From contig PLLX01000059.1 in assembly GCA_003141415.1 (NCBI GenBank), positions 4,069 through 61,114 of the forward strand: a stretch of 57,046 nucleotides of DNA, written 5' to 3'. The notes under the pieces are model-generated. The model was not told where the DNA came from, ran no database searches, and saw nothing but the letters and a program-made list of their open reading frames with translations. Source of the DNA: Bacteroidales bacterium. Lineage in GTDB: Bacteria > Bacteroidota > Bacteroidia > Bacteroidales > VadinHA17. Shown piece by piece: positions 33,604 to 43,066 of this stretch; positions within the stretch are counted from its first letter, which is position 1, and the number at the start of each line of letters is the position of its first letter. The translations under genes and the position numbers were made by a program.

Positions 33604-36240
33604 ATGAAAAGAATTTTCATTACTATACTTCTCATATTTATGCTTCTGCCGGTTCTTTTTGGACAGGATCCCGAAAAGAAGCAATATAAAGCAACACAAA
33701 TAACTACCCCTCCAATCATCAACGGGATTCTCGACGATGAAGCATGGCAAGCCGGTACCTGGGCAGGTGGTTTTACTCAAAATCAGCCGTACAGCGGCAG
33801 ACCGGAAACTCAAATGACTGAATTCAAGATATTGTTTGATGATGACAATCTCTATGTAGCAATTAAATCATATGATACTTCACCTGATAGTATTGTTAAT
33901 CGTTTGACAAGACGGGATGAGGCTGATGGAGACCTCGTAGGCATAATTCTTGATAGTTTTCATGATCTTCGCACGGGTTTCCTGTTTGGAGTAAGTTCTG
34001 CAGGGGTTAAGTACGACCAGATGTTTACCAATGACTCTGGAAACGGAGATTCATCCTGGGATCCGAACTGGTGGGTAAAAACGTCAATCAACAAAGAAGG
34101 CTGGGTTGCAGAGATGAAAATCCCTTTCAGCCAGGTAAGGTTTGATAAAAACTCTGGTGTAGTATGGGGGCTGGATGTAGCAAGAATTTTATACAGAAAG
34201 AATGAAACAACTTTCTGGCAACATATTCCAAGAGATGCTGCCGGAATGGTTCATCTGTTTGGTGAACTAAAAGGGTTGGAGCAGATTAAACCGCGGAAAA
34301 TTTTCGATGTAACCCCTTATGGCGTCGCTAAGACAGAAACTTTTCAGGCAGTACCGGAAAATCCTTTCCAGGCAACAGGTAAATTGTCAAAATTGAACGG
34401 CGGCATAGACGCCAAGATAGGTGTTACAAATAATATGACAATGGACCTGACAATCAATCCCGACTTTGGCCAGGTCGAAGCCGACCCGTCTGTGGTAAAT
34501 CTTTCAGCTTATGAAACCTTTTTTACAGAGAAGCGTCCCTTCTTTATCGAAGGAAACAATATCACAAATTTTGGTCTGGGTATTGGAGATGGTGGAGTTG
34601 GAAACGATAATATCTTCTATTCCAGAAGGATAGGCCGACAGCCACAAGTATCTCCCAACCTTAAAGACGGATGGTATGCTGACATACCGACCAGAACTAA
34701 TATTCTCGGTGCAGTTAAACTTACCGGAAAGACAAAAGACGGACTTTCTATTGGAATTGTTGAGGCGATGACATCGCAGGAAAAGGCAGAAATTGATACA
34801 ATTGGCGGAAGAAAACTGGCAACAGTTGAGCCATTTACAAATTACTTTATTGGACGGATACAAAAAGACATTAACAATGGTAATACATTAATCGGCGGGA
34901 TTTTTACCAGCACAAACAGGGAACTCGATGCTGATGTAGCAGACGTTTTGCATAAGGCAGCATACACTGGAGGAATTGATTTTACACAATACTTTAAGAA
35001 TAAAAACTGGATGTTTAACCTCAATACTGCATTTAGCCTTGTTGAGGGTTCTAAAAAAGCAATCACCAATACGCAGGAATCTTCTGCACATTATTTCCAG
35101 CGACCCGGTAAAAACTACGCTGTACTGGATACAAACAGGACTTCTCTTGGCGGTGCAGGAGGGAGAATGCAGATAATGAAACAAAACGGACACTGGAATT
35201 TTCTGGGTGCAGCCTTATGGAAAACACCCGGCTTTGAAACCAACGACCTGGGTTACATGCGTGTAACAGATCAGATTCTTTATATCCTTTGGGCCGGATA
35301 CAACCAATTCGAACCAAAATGGATTTATAAGAGTTTTAATCTTAATTCTGATTTTTATTCCATTAATAATTTTGGAGGAGACTGGGTCGGAGGAGGTTAT
35401 GAATGGAATGCAAATATAACTCTGAAAAATTTCTGGAATGTATGGACCGGAGGCAGTCTCAACACTTCTTCACTTTCCACCGATATGCTTCGTGGCGGAC
35501 CAATGATGAAATTGCCCGGCAGCGTCAATCCACGGATCGGGTTATCAACTGATAATCGTAAGAAACTGGTCTTCAATGTTTTTACAAACGGATCAAAAGG
35601 TTTTGAAAACAGCTCTGATAACTTATACACCGAACTGGATATAACATTCAAGCCAACTAATTATCTTGTTTTTACTCTTAGTCCTTCATACAATAAATCA
35701 TATTCAGAGCTGCAGTATGTGACCCAAACGGAGTATGATGGAACCGCCAGGTATATTTTTGGCAGTATAGATCAGAAAACTATCAGTACATCATTCAGAG
35801 TGAATCTTAACCTTAGTCCGAATCTTACTTTCCAATACTGGGGACAACCTTTTGTCGCAACCGGAAAGTATTACAATTATAAATTTATAAGTGATCCTAT
35901 GGCAAACAGATACCATGACAGGTTCTATACTTATACCAATAATCAGATAACATTTGACACAGATCATTTTGATATAGATGAAAACCTTGATGGAAAAACT
36001 GACTACACAATGGGGACCAATGATTTTAACGTGAAGCAATTCCTTTCAAACCTTGTGATAAGATGGGAATACAGTCCTGGATCTACAGTCTTCCTTGTCT
36101 GGAGCCAGACAAGAAGTTATAACAGCGATTCGGGCCAGATGGATTTTTTCAACAATGTGGGCGATCTGTTTAATAAGAGTAAAAATATACCTCATAATGT
36201 GTTCCTTGTTAAATTCAGCTATCGGTTTGGATTAAAATAG
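33604..36240 (+). CDS. DUF5916 outer-membrane protein with N-terminal CBM9-like domain
   Basis: The protein (878 aa from ATG 33,604) has a signal peptide (FITILLIFMLLPVLFGQ). A CBM9-like beta domain follows (about 25-230; ILDDEAWQAGTW, DDNLYVAIKSYDT, FDDDN), and a large DUF5916 region that is beta-strand-rich and ends in aromatic FSYRFGLK, consistent with an outer-membrane barrel. The function of the family is unknown; the CBM-like domain hints at carbohydrate contact. The tracked start at 33,544 precedes the signal peptide and is unlikely. A strong terminator follows. Confidence 0.85.
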   Translation: MKRIFITILLIFMLLPVLFGQDPEKKQYKATQITTPPIINGILDDEAWQAGTWAGGFTQNQPYSGRPETQMTEFKILFDDDNLYVAIKSYDTSPDSIVNRLTRRDEADGDLVGIILDSFHDLRTGFLFGVSSAGVKYDQMFTNDSGNGDSSWDPNWWVKTSINKEGWVAEMKIPFSQVRFDKNSGVVWGLDVARILYRKNETTFWQHIPRDAAGMVHLFGELKGLEQIKPRKIFDVTPYGVAKTETFQAVPENPFQATGKLSKLNGGIDAKIGVTNNMTMDLTINPDFGQVEADPSVVNLSAYETFFTEKRPFFIEGNNITNFGLGIGDGGVGNDNIFYSRRIGRQPQVSPNLKDGWYADIPTRTNILGAVKLTGKTKDGLSIGIVEAMTSQEKAEIDTIGGRKLATVEPFTNYFIGRIQKDINNGNTLIGGIFTSTNRELDADVADVLHKAAYTGGIDFTQYFKNKNWMFNLNTAFSLVEGSKKAITNTQESSAHYFQRPGKNYAVLDTNRTSLGGAGGRMQIMKQNGHWNFLGAALWKTPGFETNDLGYMRVTDQILYILWAGYNQFEPKWIYKSFNLNSDFYSINNFGGDWVGGGYEWNANITLKNFWNVWTGGSLNTSSLSTDMLRGGPMMKLPGSVNPRIGLSTDNRKKLVFNVFTNGSKGFENSSDNLYTELDITFKPTNYLVFTLSPSYNKSYSELQYVTQTEYDGTARYIFGSIDQKTISTSFRVNLNLSPNLTFQYWGQPFVATGKYYNYKFISDPMANRYHDRFYTYTNNQITFDTDHFDIDENLDGKTDYTMGTNDFNVKQFLSNLVIRWEYSPGSTVFLVWSQTRSYNSDSGQMDFFNNVGDLFNKSKNIPHNVFLVKFSYRFGLK

Positions 36241-36260
36241 GTTTTTTAACATGGATTGCA

Positions 36261-36291
36261 GGGACATGCCGTGGCATGTCCCTTTCTTTTT
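36261..36291 (+). terminator. rho-independent terminator after the DUF5916 gene
   Basis: A perfect 10-bp stem (GGGACATGCC-GT-GGCATGTCCC) is followed by TTTCTTTTT. Confidence 0.85.
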
Positions 36292-36374
36292 AAGTACCTG
36301 ATGAACATTGCCATTCCGATTATTGTTTCTTTCTTTAACTCCCCATTTAAACAATTACAAATAAATCACTCAAA

Positions 36375-37256
36375 ATGAAATTACCCGCAATTCTATTCAT
36401 TCTTACGATGTCGCTTCAGTCATTTTCACAGGATAAGCCGGCTTATAAAATATTTACAGGAGAAGGCAAGCGAGCTGACTATGAGGATGTTCTAAAAGCT
36501 GCAAACAAGTCAGATGTTGTCTTTTTTGGTGAGCTGCACGATAACCCTATCGCACATTGGCTTGAGCTTGAATTAACAAAAGGTCTTTTTGCAGAAAAAG
36601 GAAAGGATCTTATAATGTCAGCTGAAATGTTTGAGAAAGATAATCAAATACTTATTGATGAATATTTTGCAGGAATAATAAAAGAGACCTCATTTGAGAG
36701 TGAAGTCCGTTTATGGAAAAATTATTCAACTGATTATAAACCTCTGTTGAATTTTGCAAAGGGAAACGGGTTAAAATTTGTGGCAACAAATATCCCTCGA
36801 CGATATGCTGCAGTCGTTTCCTCAGGAGGATTTGAGGCACTTCAGAAGATCTCCCCCGAAGAGCTTAAATATATTGCCCCTCTTCCGATTGAATATGACC
36901 CGGAGCTGGCTTGTTACAAAGATATGCTTTCAATGGGCAGTTCAATAGGCGGATCAATGGAGGGAAAGGTGAGTGAAAACCTCCCTAAAGCTCAGGCAAT
37001 AAAGGATGCAACCATGGCAAATTCAATCGTAAATAACTGGCAGAAAGGTCAGACCCTAATTCATTTTAATGGCAGCTATCATTCCGACAGGCATATGGGA
37101 ATTCTCTGGTACCTGAATAAATATAACCCTTCCATTAAAGTTGTAACAATCTCCGCTGTTCTTCAGGACGATATTGAAAAAATAAGCGATGAAAACAAGG
37201 GACTGGCTGATTTTGTGATAGTCATACCATCTTCAATGACAAGTACCTATAAATAG
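36375..37256 (+). CDS. ChaN-like protein (iron/heme-associated family)
   Basis: The 293-aa protein has a short signal peptide (LPAILFILTMSLQSFS) and the ChaN-family signature VVFFGELHDNPIAHWLE near residue 50, followed by MSAEMFEKDNQ and a C-terminal LIHFNGSYHSDRHMGI. ChaN of Campylobacter is an iron-regulated lipoprotein that binds heme. Here no lipobox is evident, so it may be periplasmic. No iron-transport genes are adjacent. Confidence 0.85.
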   Translation: MKLPAILFILTMSLQSFSQDKPAYKIFTGEGKRADYEDVLKAANKSDVVFFGELHDNPIAHWLELELTKGLFAEKGKDLIMSAEMFEKDNQILIDEYFAGIIKETSFESEVRLWKNYSTDYKPLLNFAKGNGLKFVATNIPRRYAAVVSSGGFEALQKISPEELKYIAPLPIEYDPELACYKDMLSMGSSIGGSMEGKVSENLPKAQAIKDATMANSIVNNWQKGQTLIHFNGSYHSDRHMGILWYLNKYNPSIKVVTISAVLQDDIEKISDENKGLADFVIVIPSSMTSTYK

Positions 37257-37358
37257 AACAAAGGACACAAGACTCAAGACATACAACTCAAGGAAGAAAA
37301 GAATTGGATTTCCCTGCGTCGTGAGCCGTGAATCGTTCGTCATTCTCTTCAGAACCTT

Positions 37359-38474
37359 TTATTGCGATTTTGAGATTCTCTGAATTTCAGAAAATAATGC
37401 TTTAAAGCAACTTACCTGCGAATTATCTGAATTTTCCGGTTTCCTTCCATAATAATTATCAAGAAATTGCCCGGCACCCGACCAGATTGTTTGCATCATG
37501 CCCAAATAATGATCTTTCATTTCAGGGGTGGATGAGTTTCTGAATCTGACCATATCCTGTGCCTGAAGTATAGCATTTCCTGCATTCCCCCAGGGACACG
37601 TAATTACACTCAATCCTTTCATTGCAAAATAAACCGGTGTCTGGTCAGGGCGTTCATAGTGCCAGTCACATATTGTCACATCTTTCGGAATCATATCAAC
37701 TGCCCTGTATGTATTGTTATAGCTTGCCTCCCATTCTCCTAATCCTGTTGTTTTACCATCGAGCAGCCGGTCACCCCATATCCACAGCTTACGTCCCTTT
37801 AATGCAAGATGGTCCCGTATAGTACGAACTTCACCTGCAAACAGTTCTGCTTTATCTCTTCCGGAACAACGTGGACACTGTGCTTCACCTATATAGAAGA
37901 CTTCATCCATGCCTGCATGAAATGCCTCAGCTTCAAATACATCGCAAATCTCATCAATAAGGTCAAACACTATTTTATGCACATCAGGGTTCAGGGGGCA
38001 ATAACTCTTGCAATATAGTCCATCAGCATTTGGCCACACATATTTCTCCGGCATCTTCACCAATGGAGTCTCGTCAAATTGAGGATAAACCTTCAATAAA
38101 TTCCCTGCTTTGCCGGCCCACGACTGGTGTCCAAGCAGATTAACCTGCGGTATAATTTGTATGTTATTCTTTTTACATACCGCAACCAGCTTTTTAACTT
38201 CCATTTTCGAAAGGGCAATTGAATCGCGGAGTTCAGGATGACTCTCGTACTGGTAATTATAATCCACCCTCAGGATAAGGATATTTACTGACCGCGGTGC
38301 GAGTTCTTCATTAATGAATTTAATGAATTGGTCGACCTCCTTTGATTGCGGAGCCGCAATACAAAAACCACGTACAGGCAATATATTGACCAGGCTGGTT
38401 TTTGAGTTTTCAGATACCTGCGAAAATGTTATACCATTTAATACGAACAGAAATATTATAATAAGATGTTTCAT
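37359..38474 (-). CDS. secreted GH20-like glycoside hydrolase
   Basis: The 371-aa protein has a signal peptide (LIIIFLFVLNGITFS) and a TIM-barrel catalytic region. The motif FHAGMDEVF (Asp-Glu near residues 187-188) corresponds to the HxGxDE signature of family 20 hexosaminidases, with WIWGDRLLDG and ITCPWGN as later barrel strands. Most GH20 enzymes remove terminal N-acetylhexosamines. It lacks the accessory N-terminal domain and is short for the family, so activity is a prediction. It is a single gene. Confidence 0.75.
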   Translation of the reverse strand: MKHLIIIFLFVLNGITFSQVSENSKTSLVNILPVRGFCIAAPQSKEVDQFIKFINEELAPRSVNILILRVDYNYQYESHPELRDSIALSKMEVKKLVAVCKKNNIQIIPQVNLLGHQSWAGKAGNLLKVYPQFDETPLVKMPEKYVWPNADGLYCKSYCPLNPDVHKIVFDLIDEICDVFEAEAFHAGMDEVFYIGEAQCPRCSGRDKAELFAGEVRTIRDHLALKGRKLWIWGDRLLDGKTTGLGEWEASYNNTYRAVDMIPKDVTICDWHYERPDQTPVYFAMKGLSVITCPWGNAGNAILQAQDMVRFRNSSTPEMKDHYLGMMQTIWSGAGQFLDNYYGRKPENSDNSQVSCFKALFSEIQRISKSQ

Positions 38475-38670
38475 AAATTAATTGATTTTAGATTTTAACA
38501 TGAAAAAGTCTTAAAGATAAAGTTATTGTTTTTTTTAATTAATCCAGCTTCCACCTGAGATTGTTTTGGTTAAAGGTCATACAAAAATCAATAAATAATT
38601 TATATATCTTGACATGAAAAAAATGTTGTCAGATACTTAATGTAATTCTATCTTGCATCTTTTTTAAGCG

Positions 38671-41600
38671 ATGAAATATTCACCATTGAAAAGTTTGTCT
38701 GCACTTCCTGTTAAATATTCTTACCGGAAATATTTACTCCTGAGCTTTGTAACTCTCATCCCATTTCTGAGAGTATCATCACAGGCTTATTTTCAACAGA
38801 AAGTAAATTATGAAATTCATGTGACCCTCAATGATATGAAGCATGAACTGAAAGGATATGAGTCTGTTGAATACATTAACAATTCCCCGGACACTCTCGG
38901 TTTTTTATATTTTCATCTCTGGCCCAATGCATATTCGGACAATAATACGGAACTAGCCAAAGAGTTATTAAAAAGAAATGGAAAGTCGAAATTGTTCAAG
39001 GATCCCAGGTTAAGAGGATATATAGATTCTTTAAAATTCGCTGTTGGAGATCAAAGTATTAAATGGAATCTTTTGCCGGGTTTTCCGGATATCTGCAGAC
39101 TTCTGCTTAATACACCACTTAATCCTGGTGACACTATCCATATAACTACCCCCTTTCATATTAAGATCCCCGAAGGTGTAACATCCCGCCTGGGTCATAT
39201 TGGTGAATCATACCAGATCTCTCAGTGGTATCCCAAACCAGCGGTCTATGACAGATCGGGCTGGCATCAGATACCTTATCTGGACCAGGGTGAATTCTAC
39301 TCGGAATATGGCAGTTTTGATGTAAGCATTACGTTACCGGCTAATTATGTGATTGGCGCAACAGGAAACCTTCAGAACTCAGAAGAGAAAAAATGGCTTG
39401 ATAAGCTTGCTGCAGATACCGCCTGGATGAGAATCCCTGATTATGTGTCGGAAGACTTTCCTCCTTCATCAATACAAATGAAAACTTTGGAGTATAAAGA
39501 GAACAATATCCATGATTTCGCCTGGTTTACAGATAAGAGATTTCATGTGCTGAAAGGAAATGTCAGGCTTCCTGAATCAGGAAGGGAGGTAACCACATGG
39601 GCGATGTTTACTAATCAGGAGTCATATCTCTGGAGGAATGCTGTCTCATACGAAAATAACGCCATATGGTATTTCTCAAAATGGAACGGGGACTATCCTT
39701 ATAACACATTTACAGCTGTTCAGAGTGCTCTGAATTCAGGTGCAGGAATGGAATATCCGGGTCTGACCGTAATTGGCCTGGCAAATGATTCTTATCTTCT
39801 CGACGACGTAATAGCACATGAGATTTGCCATAGCTGGTTTTACTCGGCATTAGGATCAGACGAACGCAGGTTCCCGTTTATGGATGAAAGCATCGCAACT
39901 GCAAATGAATCAAGATATATGCATGAAAGATATCCGGAGAAAAAGCTTTGGGAATTAAGTATAAAAAACAAGAAAATAGCTGCATTTTTCCACATAAATG
40001 ATATGCCGGTACAACGGATTCAGGAGCTCGAATGGCTGATTCCTGCCCGCAGAAACCTTGAACAGAGTATAAATCTTTCAGCTACTGAATACAGTTACGA
40101 TAATTATGAAAGTATAATCTATAGTAAAGCTTCAATGGGATTCAACTACCTCAGGGCTTACCTTGGAGATTCACTTTATGATGACATAATGCATGATTAT
40201 TACCGTTCCTGGGAAAACAAACATCCCCACCCCGACGATCTCAGGTATGCCTTTGAATCTCATACAGATAAGGATCTCTCATGGTTTTTTGATGATTTTC
40301 TTGGTACAACCAAAAGGCTCGATTATAAGATAGCCAGGTTCAGGGATGGGAAAGTGCTGATTAAAAACCATGGAGAGTTAAAAGCGCCATTTTTGATAGC
40401 CGAACTAAAGAAAGATTCAGTCTTATCGCAAAAATGGGAAGAGGGTTTTGACGGGCAGAAATGGATCAATGCTGAACCAGGTAATTTTTCCCGGATCAGG
40501 ATCGATCCTGACCACAAGATGACTGAGTTATTCAGGCTTAATAACAACATATATACATCAGGTGTTTTCCGAAAAGCAGATCCTGTTAAATTTCAGCTCA
40601 TATATACTGTTGAAGATCCGGATAATCGATATTTAATTTATTTCCCGTCGTTTTACTGGAATAGTGCAGATGGCTTTATGGCCGGTGTTGCATTACAAAA
40701 TGGGTCACTCATACCCAAACCAGTTGAATATTTTGTCATGCCGCTCTATTCTTTCCGTAATCAGGCATTTACAGGCTATGGGAAAATTTCATTTAACAAA
40801 ATTCCGTATAATAGTTTCATAAGACTTGCATCGCTTACTATTGAAGGAGAACAGTTCGGAGTACCCGGAAATCAGGATTATCATAAAGCAAAAATAGGAT
40901 CAGACTTCTATTTAAGATCCAATAGAGTCATTAATCCTGTTAATCAGAAGATATTTGGTTACTACATTGCAGCATCTGATCTCAATCAGATTGAATCTCT
41001 CATGCAAGCTAAGATGCGTTCATTTCTGCAGTTCGGATACCTTCTGGAAAGAACCGGGATAATCAATCCTTTCAATATGTTAGTTTCTCTGGAATCAGGG
41101 AAGTCGTATCAAAAGACATCCATAGAACTAAACTATAAGTATAGCTATGGAGGAAAGAAAAGTGGCCTGGAATTAAGAGCGTTTGCAGGAACGATGCTTA
41201 AAGATGCCTCCCCGGATCCATATTATTCTTTTTCTGCAAGCGGCAGAGGTGGTCGTGAACAATATTTATACGAGGGGGTGTATCCCGACCGTTTCAGCGA
41301 GTTTCCAAAAACCTTCTTTTCGAGACAGATGACTTTGTCTGAAGGTGGACTTGTAACTGCTGTCAACGACAGCCTGGGATACAGCCGCTGGGTTTGTTCA
41401 CTCTCTTTAACCAGCGGCCTGCCGGGAAAAGTTTCAAAGATACCTGTTAAAGCCTTTGTTAATTTATTACTCAATGACCATGGTATCGGGACAAGTGTTA
41501 AACCAACTCTATTCTATGAAGCAGGTCTAAAGGCTGGAATTTGGGACTTTTTCGAGGTTTATTTCCCTTTTATTGTATCTGACAACATTAATGCAATAGC

Positions 41601-41673
41601 AGGATCACTCAAAGAAAGAATTCGTTTTGTTTTCCGGCTCGATAAATTAAATCTTTTCAAATTAAAATCTTGA
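38671..41673 (+). CDS. M1-family metallopeptidase
   Basis: The 1000-aa protein starts with a basic stretch and a hydrophobic export signal (YLLLSFVTLIPFLRVSS). The M1 signatures are intact: GAGMEYPG (exopeptidase motif) and the zinc site HEICHSW at 383-387, with the third ligand Glu406 exactly 18 residues later (FMDESIA). After the catalytic half, about 400 residues are beta-rich with no named domain and could form a surface or barrel part. It probably processes peptides in the periplasm or at the cell surface. A bidirectional terminator follows. Confidence 0.9.
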   Translation: MKYSPLKSLSALPVKYSYRKYLLLSFVTLIPFLRVSSQAYFQQKVNYEIHVTLNDMKHELKGYESVEYINNSPDTLGFLYFHLWPNAYSDNNTELAKELLKRNGKSKLFKDPRLRGYIDSLKFAVGDQSIKWNLLPGFPDICRLLLNTPLNPGDTIHITTPFHIKIPEGVTSRLGHIGESYQISQWYPKPAVYDRSGWHQIPYLDQGEFYSEYGSFDVSITLPANYVIGATGNLQNSEEKKWLDKLAADTAWMRIPDYVSEDFPPSSIQMKTLEYKENNIHDFAWFTDKRFHVLKGNVRLPESGREVTTWAMFTNQESYLWRNAVSYENNAIWYFSKWNGDYPYNTFTAVQSALNSGAGMEYPGLTVIGLANDSYLLDDVIAHEICHSWFYSALGSDERRFPFMDESIATANESRYMHERYPEKKLWELSIKNKKIAAFFHINDMPVQRIQELEWLIPARRNLEQSINLSATEYSYDNYESIIYSKASMGFNYLRAYLGDSLYDDIMHDYYRSWENKHPHPDDLRYAFESHTDKDLSWFFDDFLGTTKRLDYKIARFRDGKVLIKNHGELKAPFLIAELKKDSVLSQKWEEGFDGQKWINAEPGNFSRIRIDPDHKMTELFRLNNNIYTSGVFRKADPVKFQLIYTVEDPDNRYLIYFPSFYWNSADGFMAGVALQNGSLIPKPVEYFVMPLYSFRNQAFTGYGKISFNKIPYNSFIRLASLTIEGEQFGVPGNQDYHKAKIGSDFYLRSNRVINPVNQKIFGYYIAASDLNQIESLMQAKMRSFLQFGYLLERTGIINPFNMLVSLESGKSYQKTSIELNYKYSYGGKKSGLELRAFAGTMLKDASPDPYYSFSASGRGGREQYLYEGVYPDRFSEFPKTFFSRQMTLSEGGLVTAVNDSLGYSRWVCSLSLTSGLPGKVSKIPVKAFVNLLLNDHGIGTSVKPTLFYEAGLKAGIWDFFEVYFPFIVSDNINAIAGSLKERIRFVFRLDKLNLFKLKS

Positions 41674-41707
41674 TTTTATAACTTATTTCTTACAAATACC
41701 CGAAACA

Positions 41708-41743
41708 AAAATATCTGATCGCCGGTGAGACAATCAGATATTT
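41708..41743. terminator. bidirectional terminator
   Basis: The hairpin AAATATCTGATCG ... CAATCAGATATTT lies between two convergent genes (M1 peptidase and the 109-aa protein), with A and T runs on both sides, so it can serve both strands. Confidence 0.75.
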
Positions 41744-41764
41744 TAATTTATTGTCGTTAATATT

Positions 41765-42094
41765 TTACAATAAAACAAGAAGTATAATCAAAACAACAAT
41801 TAATACACCGGCTGAAACATAAATGCCGCCACTTATACTTTTAAGCTCGCGTTTGATGGAACGTACTTCTTTACGCAGGTCTTTCTTGTCTGCCGATTTC
41901 AATTTTGACATATCCATTGCTTTTATTTCATCTAATCTCAGTATTAAGGTCCTAGCTTCTACTGATTCTGTCGTTTCCGGAGGTTTTGTGGCAACCGGAG
42001 AAGAAGGATTTTCTTTAGTTGCACCAAATGATTGAACCGGGAGAAATGTTAAAGACAAGATTATTGCCATTAAACAAAAAATGAATTTTTTCAT
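41765..42094 (-). CDS. 109-aa signal-peptide/C-terminal-anchor protein (left paralogue)
   Basis: The protein has a signal peptide (MKKFIFCLMAIILSLTFLPV), a TKPPET-containing low-complexity linker, a charged helix (ADKKDLRKEVRSIKREL) and a C-terminal hydrophobic helix (GGIYVSAGVLIVVLIILLVL). It is the same length as, and clearly paralogous to, the protein at 52,808: shared FPVQS/LPVQS, PSSxVxTKPPE and IYVSAG segments. Function unknown; such proteins occur in Bacteroidota stress cassettes. It lies downstream of an Lmo0937-like gene and they share a promoter with the ATGTAAC operator. Confidence 0.75.
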   Translation of the reverse strand: MKKFIFCLMAIILSLTFLPVQSFGATKENPSSPVATKPPETTESVEARTLILRLDEIKAMDMSKLKSADKKDLRKEVRSIKRELKSISGGIYVSAGVLIVVLIILLVLL

Positions 42095-42153
42095 AAATTT
42101 GATTTTAATAATTATTTGATTTAAAATGATTAACTTTTTAATTAATCTGTGTA

Positions 42154-42312
42154 TTAATCCAGTATTTTTCTGCCTGAAATAATTCTGAATAAAATAGCAA
42201 TAACTGCAATGACAAGAAGAACATGAATAATGCCTCCAGCACTAAAGGCAAAAAATCCGATTGCCCATGCGACAATTAGGATTACGGCGATGACATAAAG
42301 TAGATTTCCCAT
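42154..42312 (-). CDS. Lmo0937-family small membrane protein (left paralogue, 52 aa)
   Basis: This is too short for the ORF track. The reverse complement from ATG 42,312 encodes 52 residues starting MGNLLYVIAVILIVAWAIGF, with a central SAGGIIH and a basic end GRKILD. This is the pattern of the Lmo0937 family: two hydrophobic segments separated by a glycine-rich turn. A near-identical paralogue lies at 53,191. It is the first gene of the leftward operon; the 109-aa gene follows 59 bp later. Function unknown; such genes are often stress induced. Confidence 0.85.
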   Translation of the reverse strand: MGNLLYVIAVILIVAWAIGFFAFSAGGIIHVLLVIAVIAILFRIISGRKILD

Positions 42313-42400
42313 GATTGTAATTTTATTTAATTTATGTTACTATAATTAGAAATGATATTAATTGGTCACATTCAAAAACAAATAGAGATCAATTACTTCA

Positions 42401-42460
42401 CAAAGGTATGTCTGTCTGTAATCCGGGTAGTTACATAATTGCTTTATTAAGTTACATCAT
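42401..42460 (-). promoter_or_regulatory. promoter with tandem ATGTAAC operator (copy L)
   Basis: On the minus strand: ATGTAAC at 42,457-42,451, a second ATGTAAC starting exactly 21 bp later (42,436-42,430), then after 21 bp the -7 box TACCTTTG (42,408-42,401). The second half-site falls where the -33 element should be, suggesting activator-dependent transcription. The same arrangement occurs at 52,521-52,577. Confidence 0.7.
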
Positions 42461-42857
42461 TTACATATTTGAATAGTACTTACAATGTTGAGAATAGCCG
42501 TCACAAAAAAACCCTTTGAGCTTAAAAGGGATTCGGAAGGGTTAACCTGGGAGAAAGATCGTCCACATTATCCTAACCTGAGGTCTCCCAGGCTTACCCA
42601 ACTAGTGGCATCTGCGATGTTCCACCCAATGCTTGGTATTATTTTCAGGGTATCTCCTCAAATATTCTGAATTATCCTAAAAAATAATCAAGTTAATCTT
42701 GATGCTTTCTGCCTCTTTGGGTAATTAATAAATTGGTTGATAAATTTAAATAAGGTATTCAATAAAGTCATTGGATGTCAATTATGTGTACCTTGGGTAT
42801 ACATATAAATAGTTGACGAAAATTTTAACGCCAAAAATAAGCCACCAATAAAAACAA

Positions 42858-42880
42858 AACCCGCTGATATTCAGCGGGTT
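42858..42880 (-). terminator. perfect hairpin terminator, probably the displaced terminator of tRNA-Cys
   Basis: On the minus strand AACCCGCTGA-ATA-TCAGCGGGTT is followed by TTGTTTTTATTGG. It lies just outside the left direct repeat, in the orientation of the tRNA gene, and no other minus-strand gene precedes it. In an element-free chromosome it would sit about 15 bp after tRNA-Cys. Confidence 0.75.
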
Positions 42881-42893
42881 TACTTGTTTAAAA

Positions 42894-42909
42894 GAGGTCG
42901 GTGGCGGAT
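42894..42909. repeat. left attachment-site direct repeat
   Basis: GAGGTCGGTGGCGGAT, identical to 51,389-51,404. Here it lacks the rest of the tRNA gene. Confidence 0.8.
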
Positions 42910-43066
42910 GTCAAATACCTTATTTCACTACACCTTAGCTTTCTGAAACACCTTATTATTCATACAGATATATTAATTATTCTAAGAATAGATAAACTAT
43001 TATAAAGAAATATTTGTGAATATACTGTGAAAGACTTAACTTTACTTTGAACTTATAATTTAAGCC

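Larger units (their letters stand above)
42313..43066. other. intergenic region: operator, inverted repeat, stranded terminator, left att site
   Basis: This 754-bp gap holds operator L, an imperfect inverted repeat (GGGTTAACCTGGGAGA at 42,539-42,554 against the reverse complement of 42,584-42,599, 13 of 16 matching), a perfect hairpin at 42,858-42,880 and the left direct repeat of the integrative element at 42,894-42,909. The 61-aa ORF of the track (42,485-42,670) spans the inverted repeat and is not convincing. Confidence 0.6.

Noticed and set aside
42485-42670. 61-aa plus-strand ORF between operator L and the element
   Set aside because: It is built over the inverted repeat at 42,539-42,599, has no recognisable features, and there is no promoter pointing into it.
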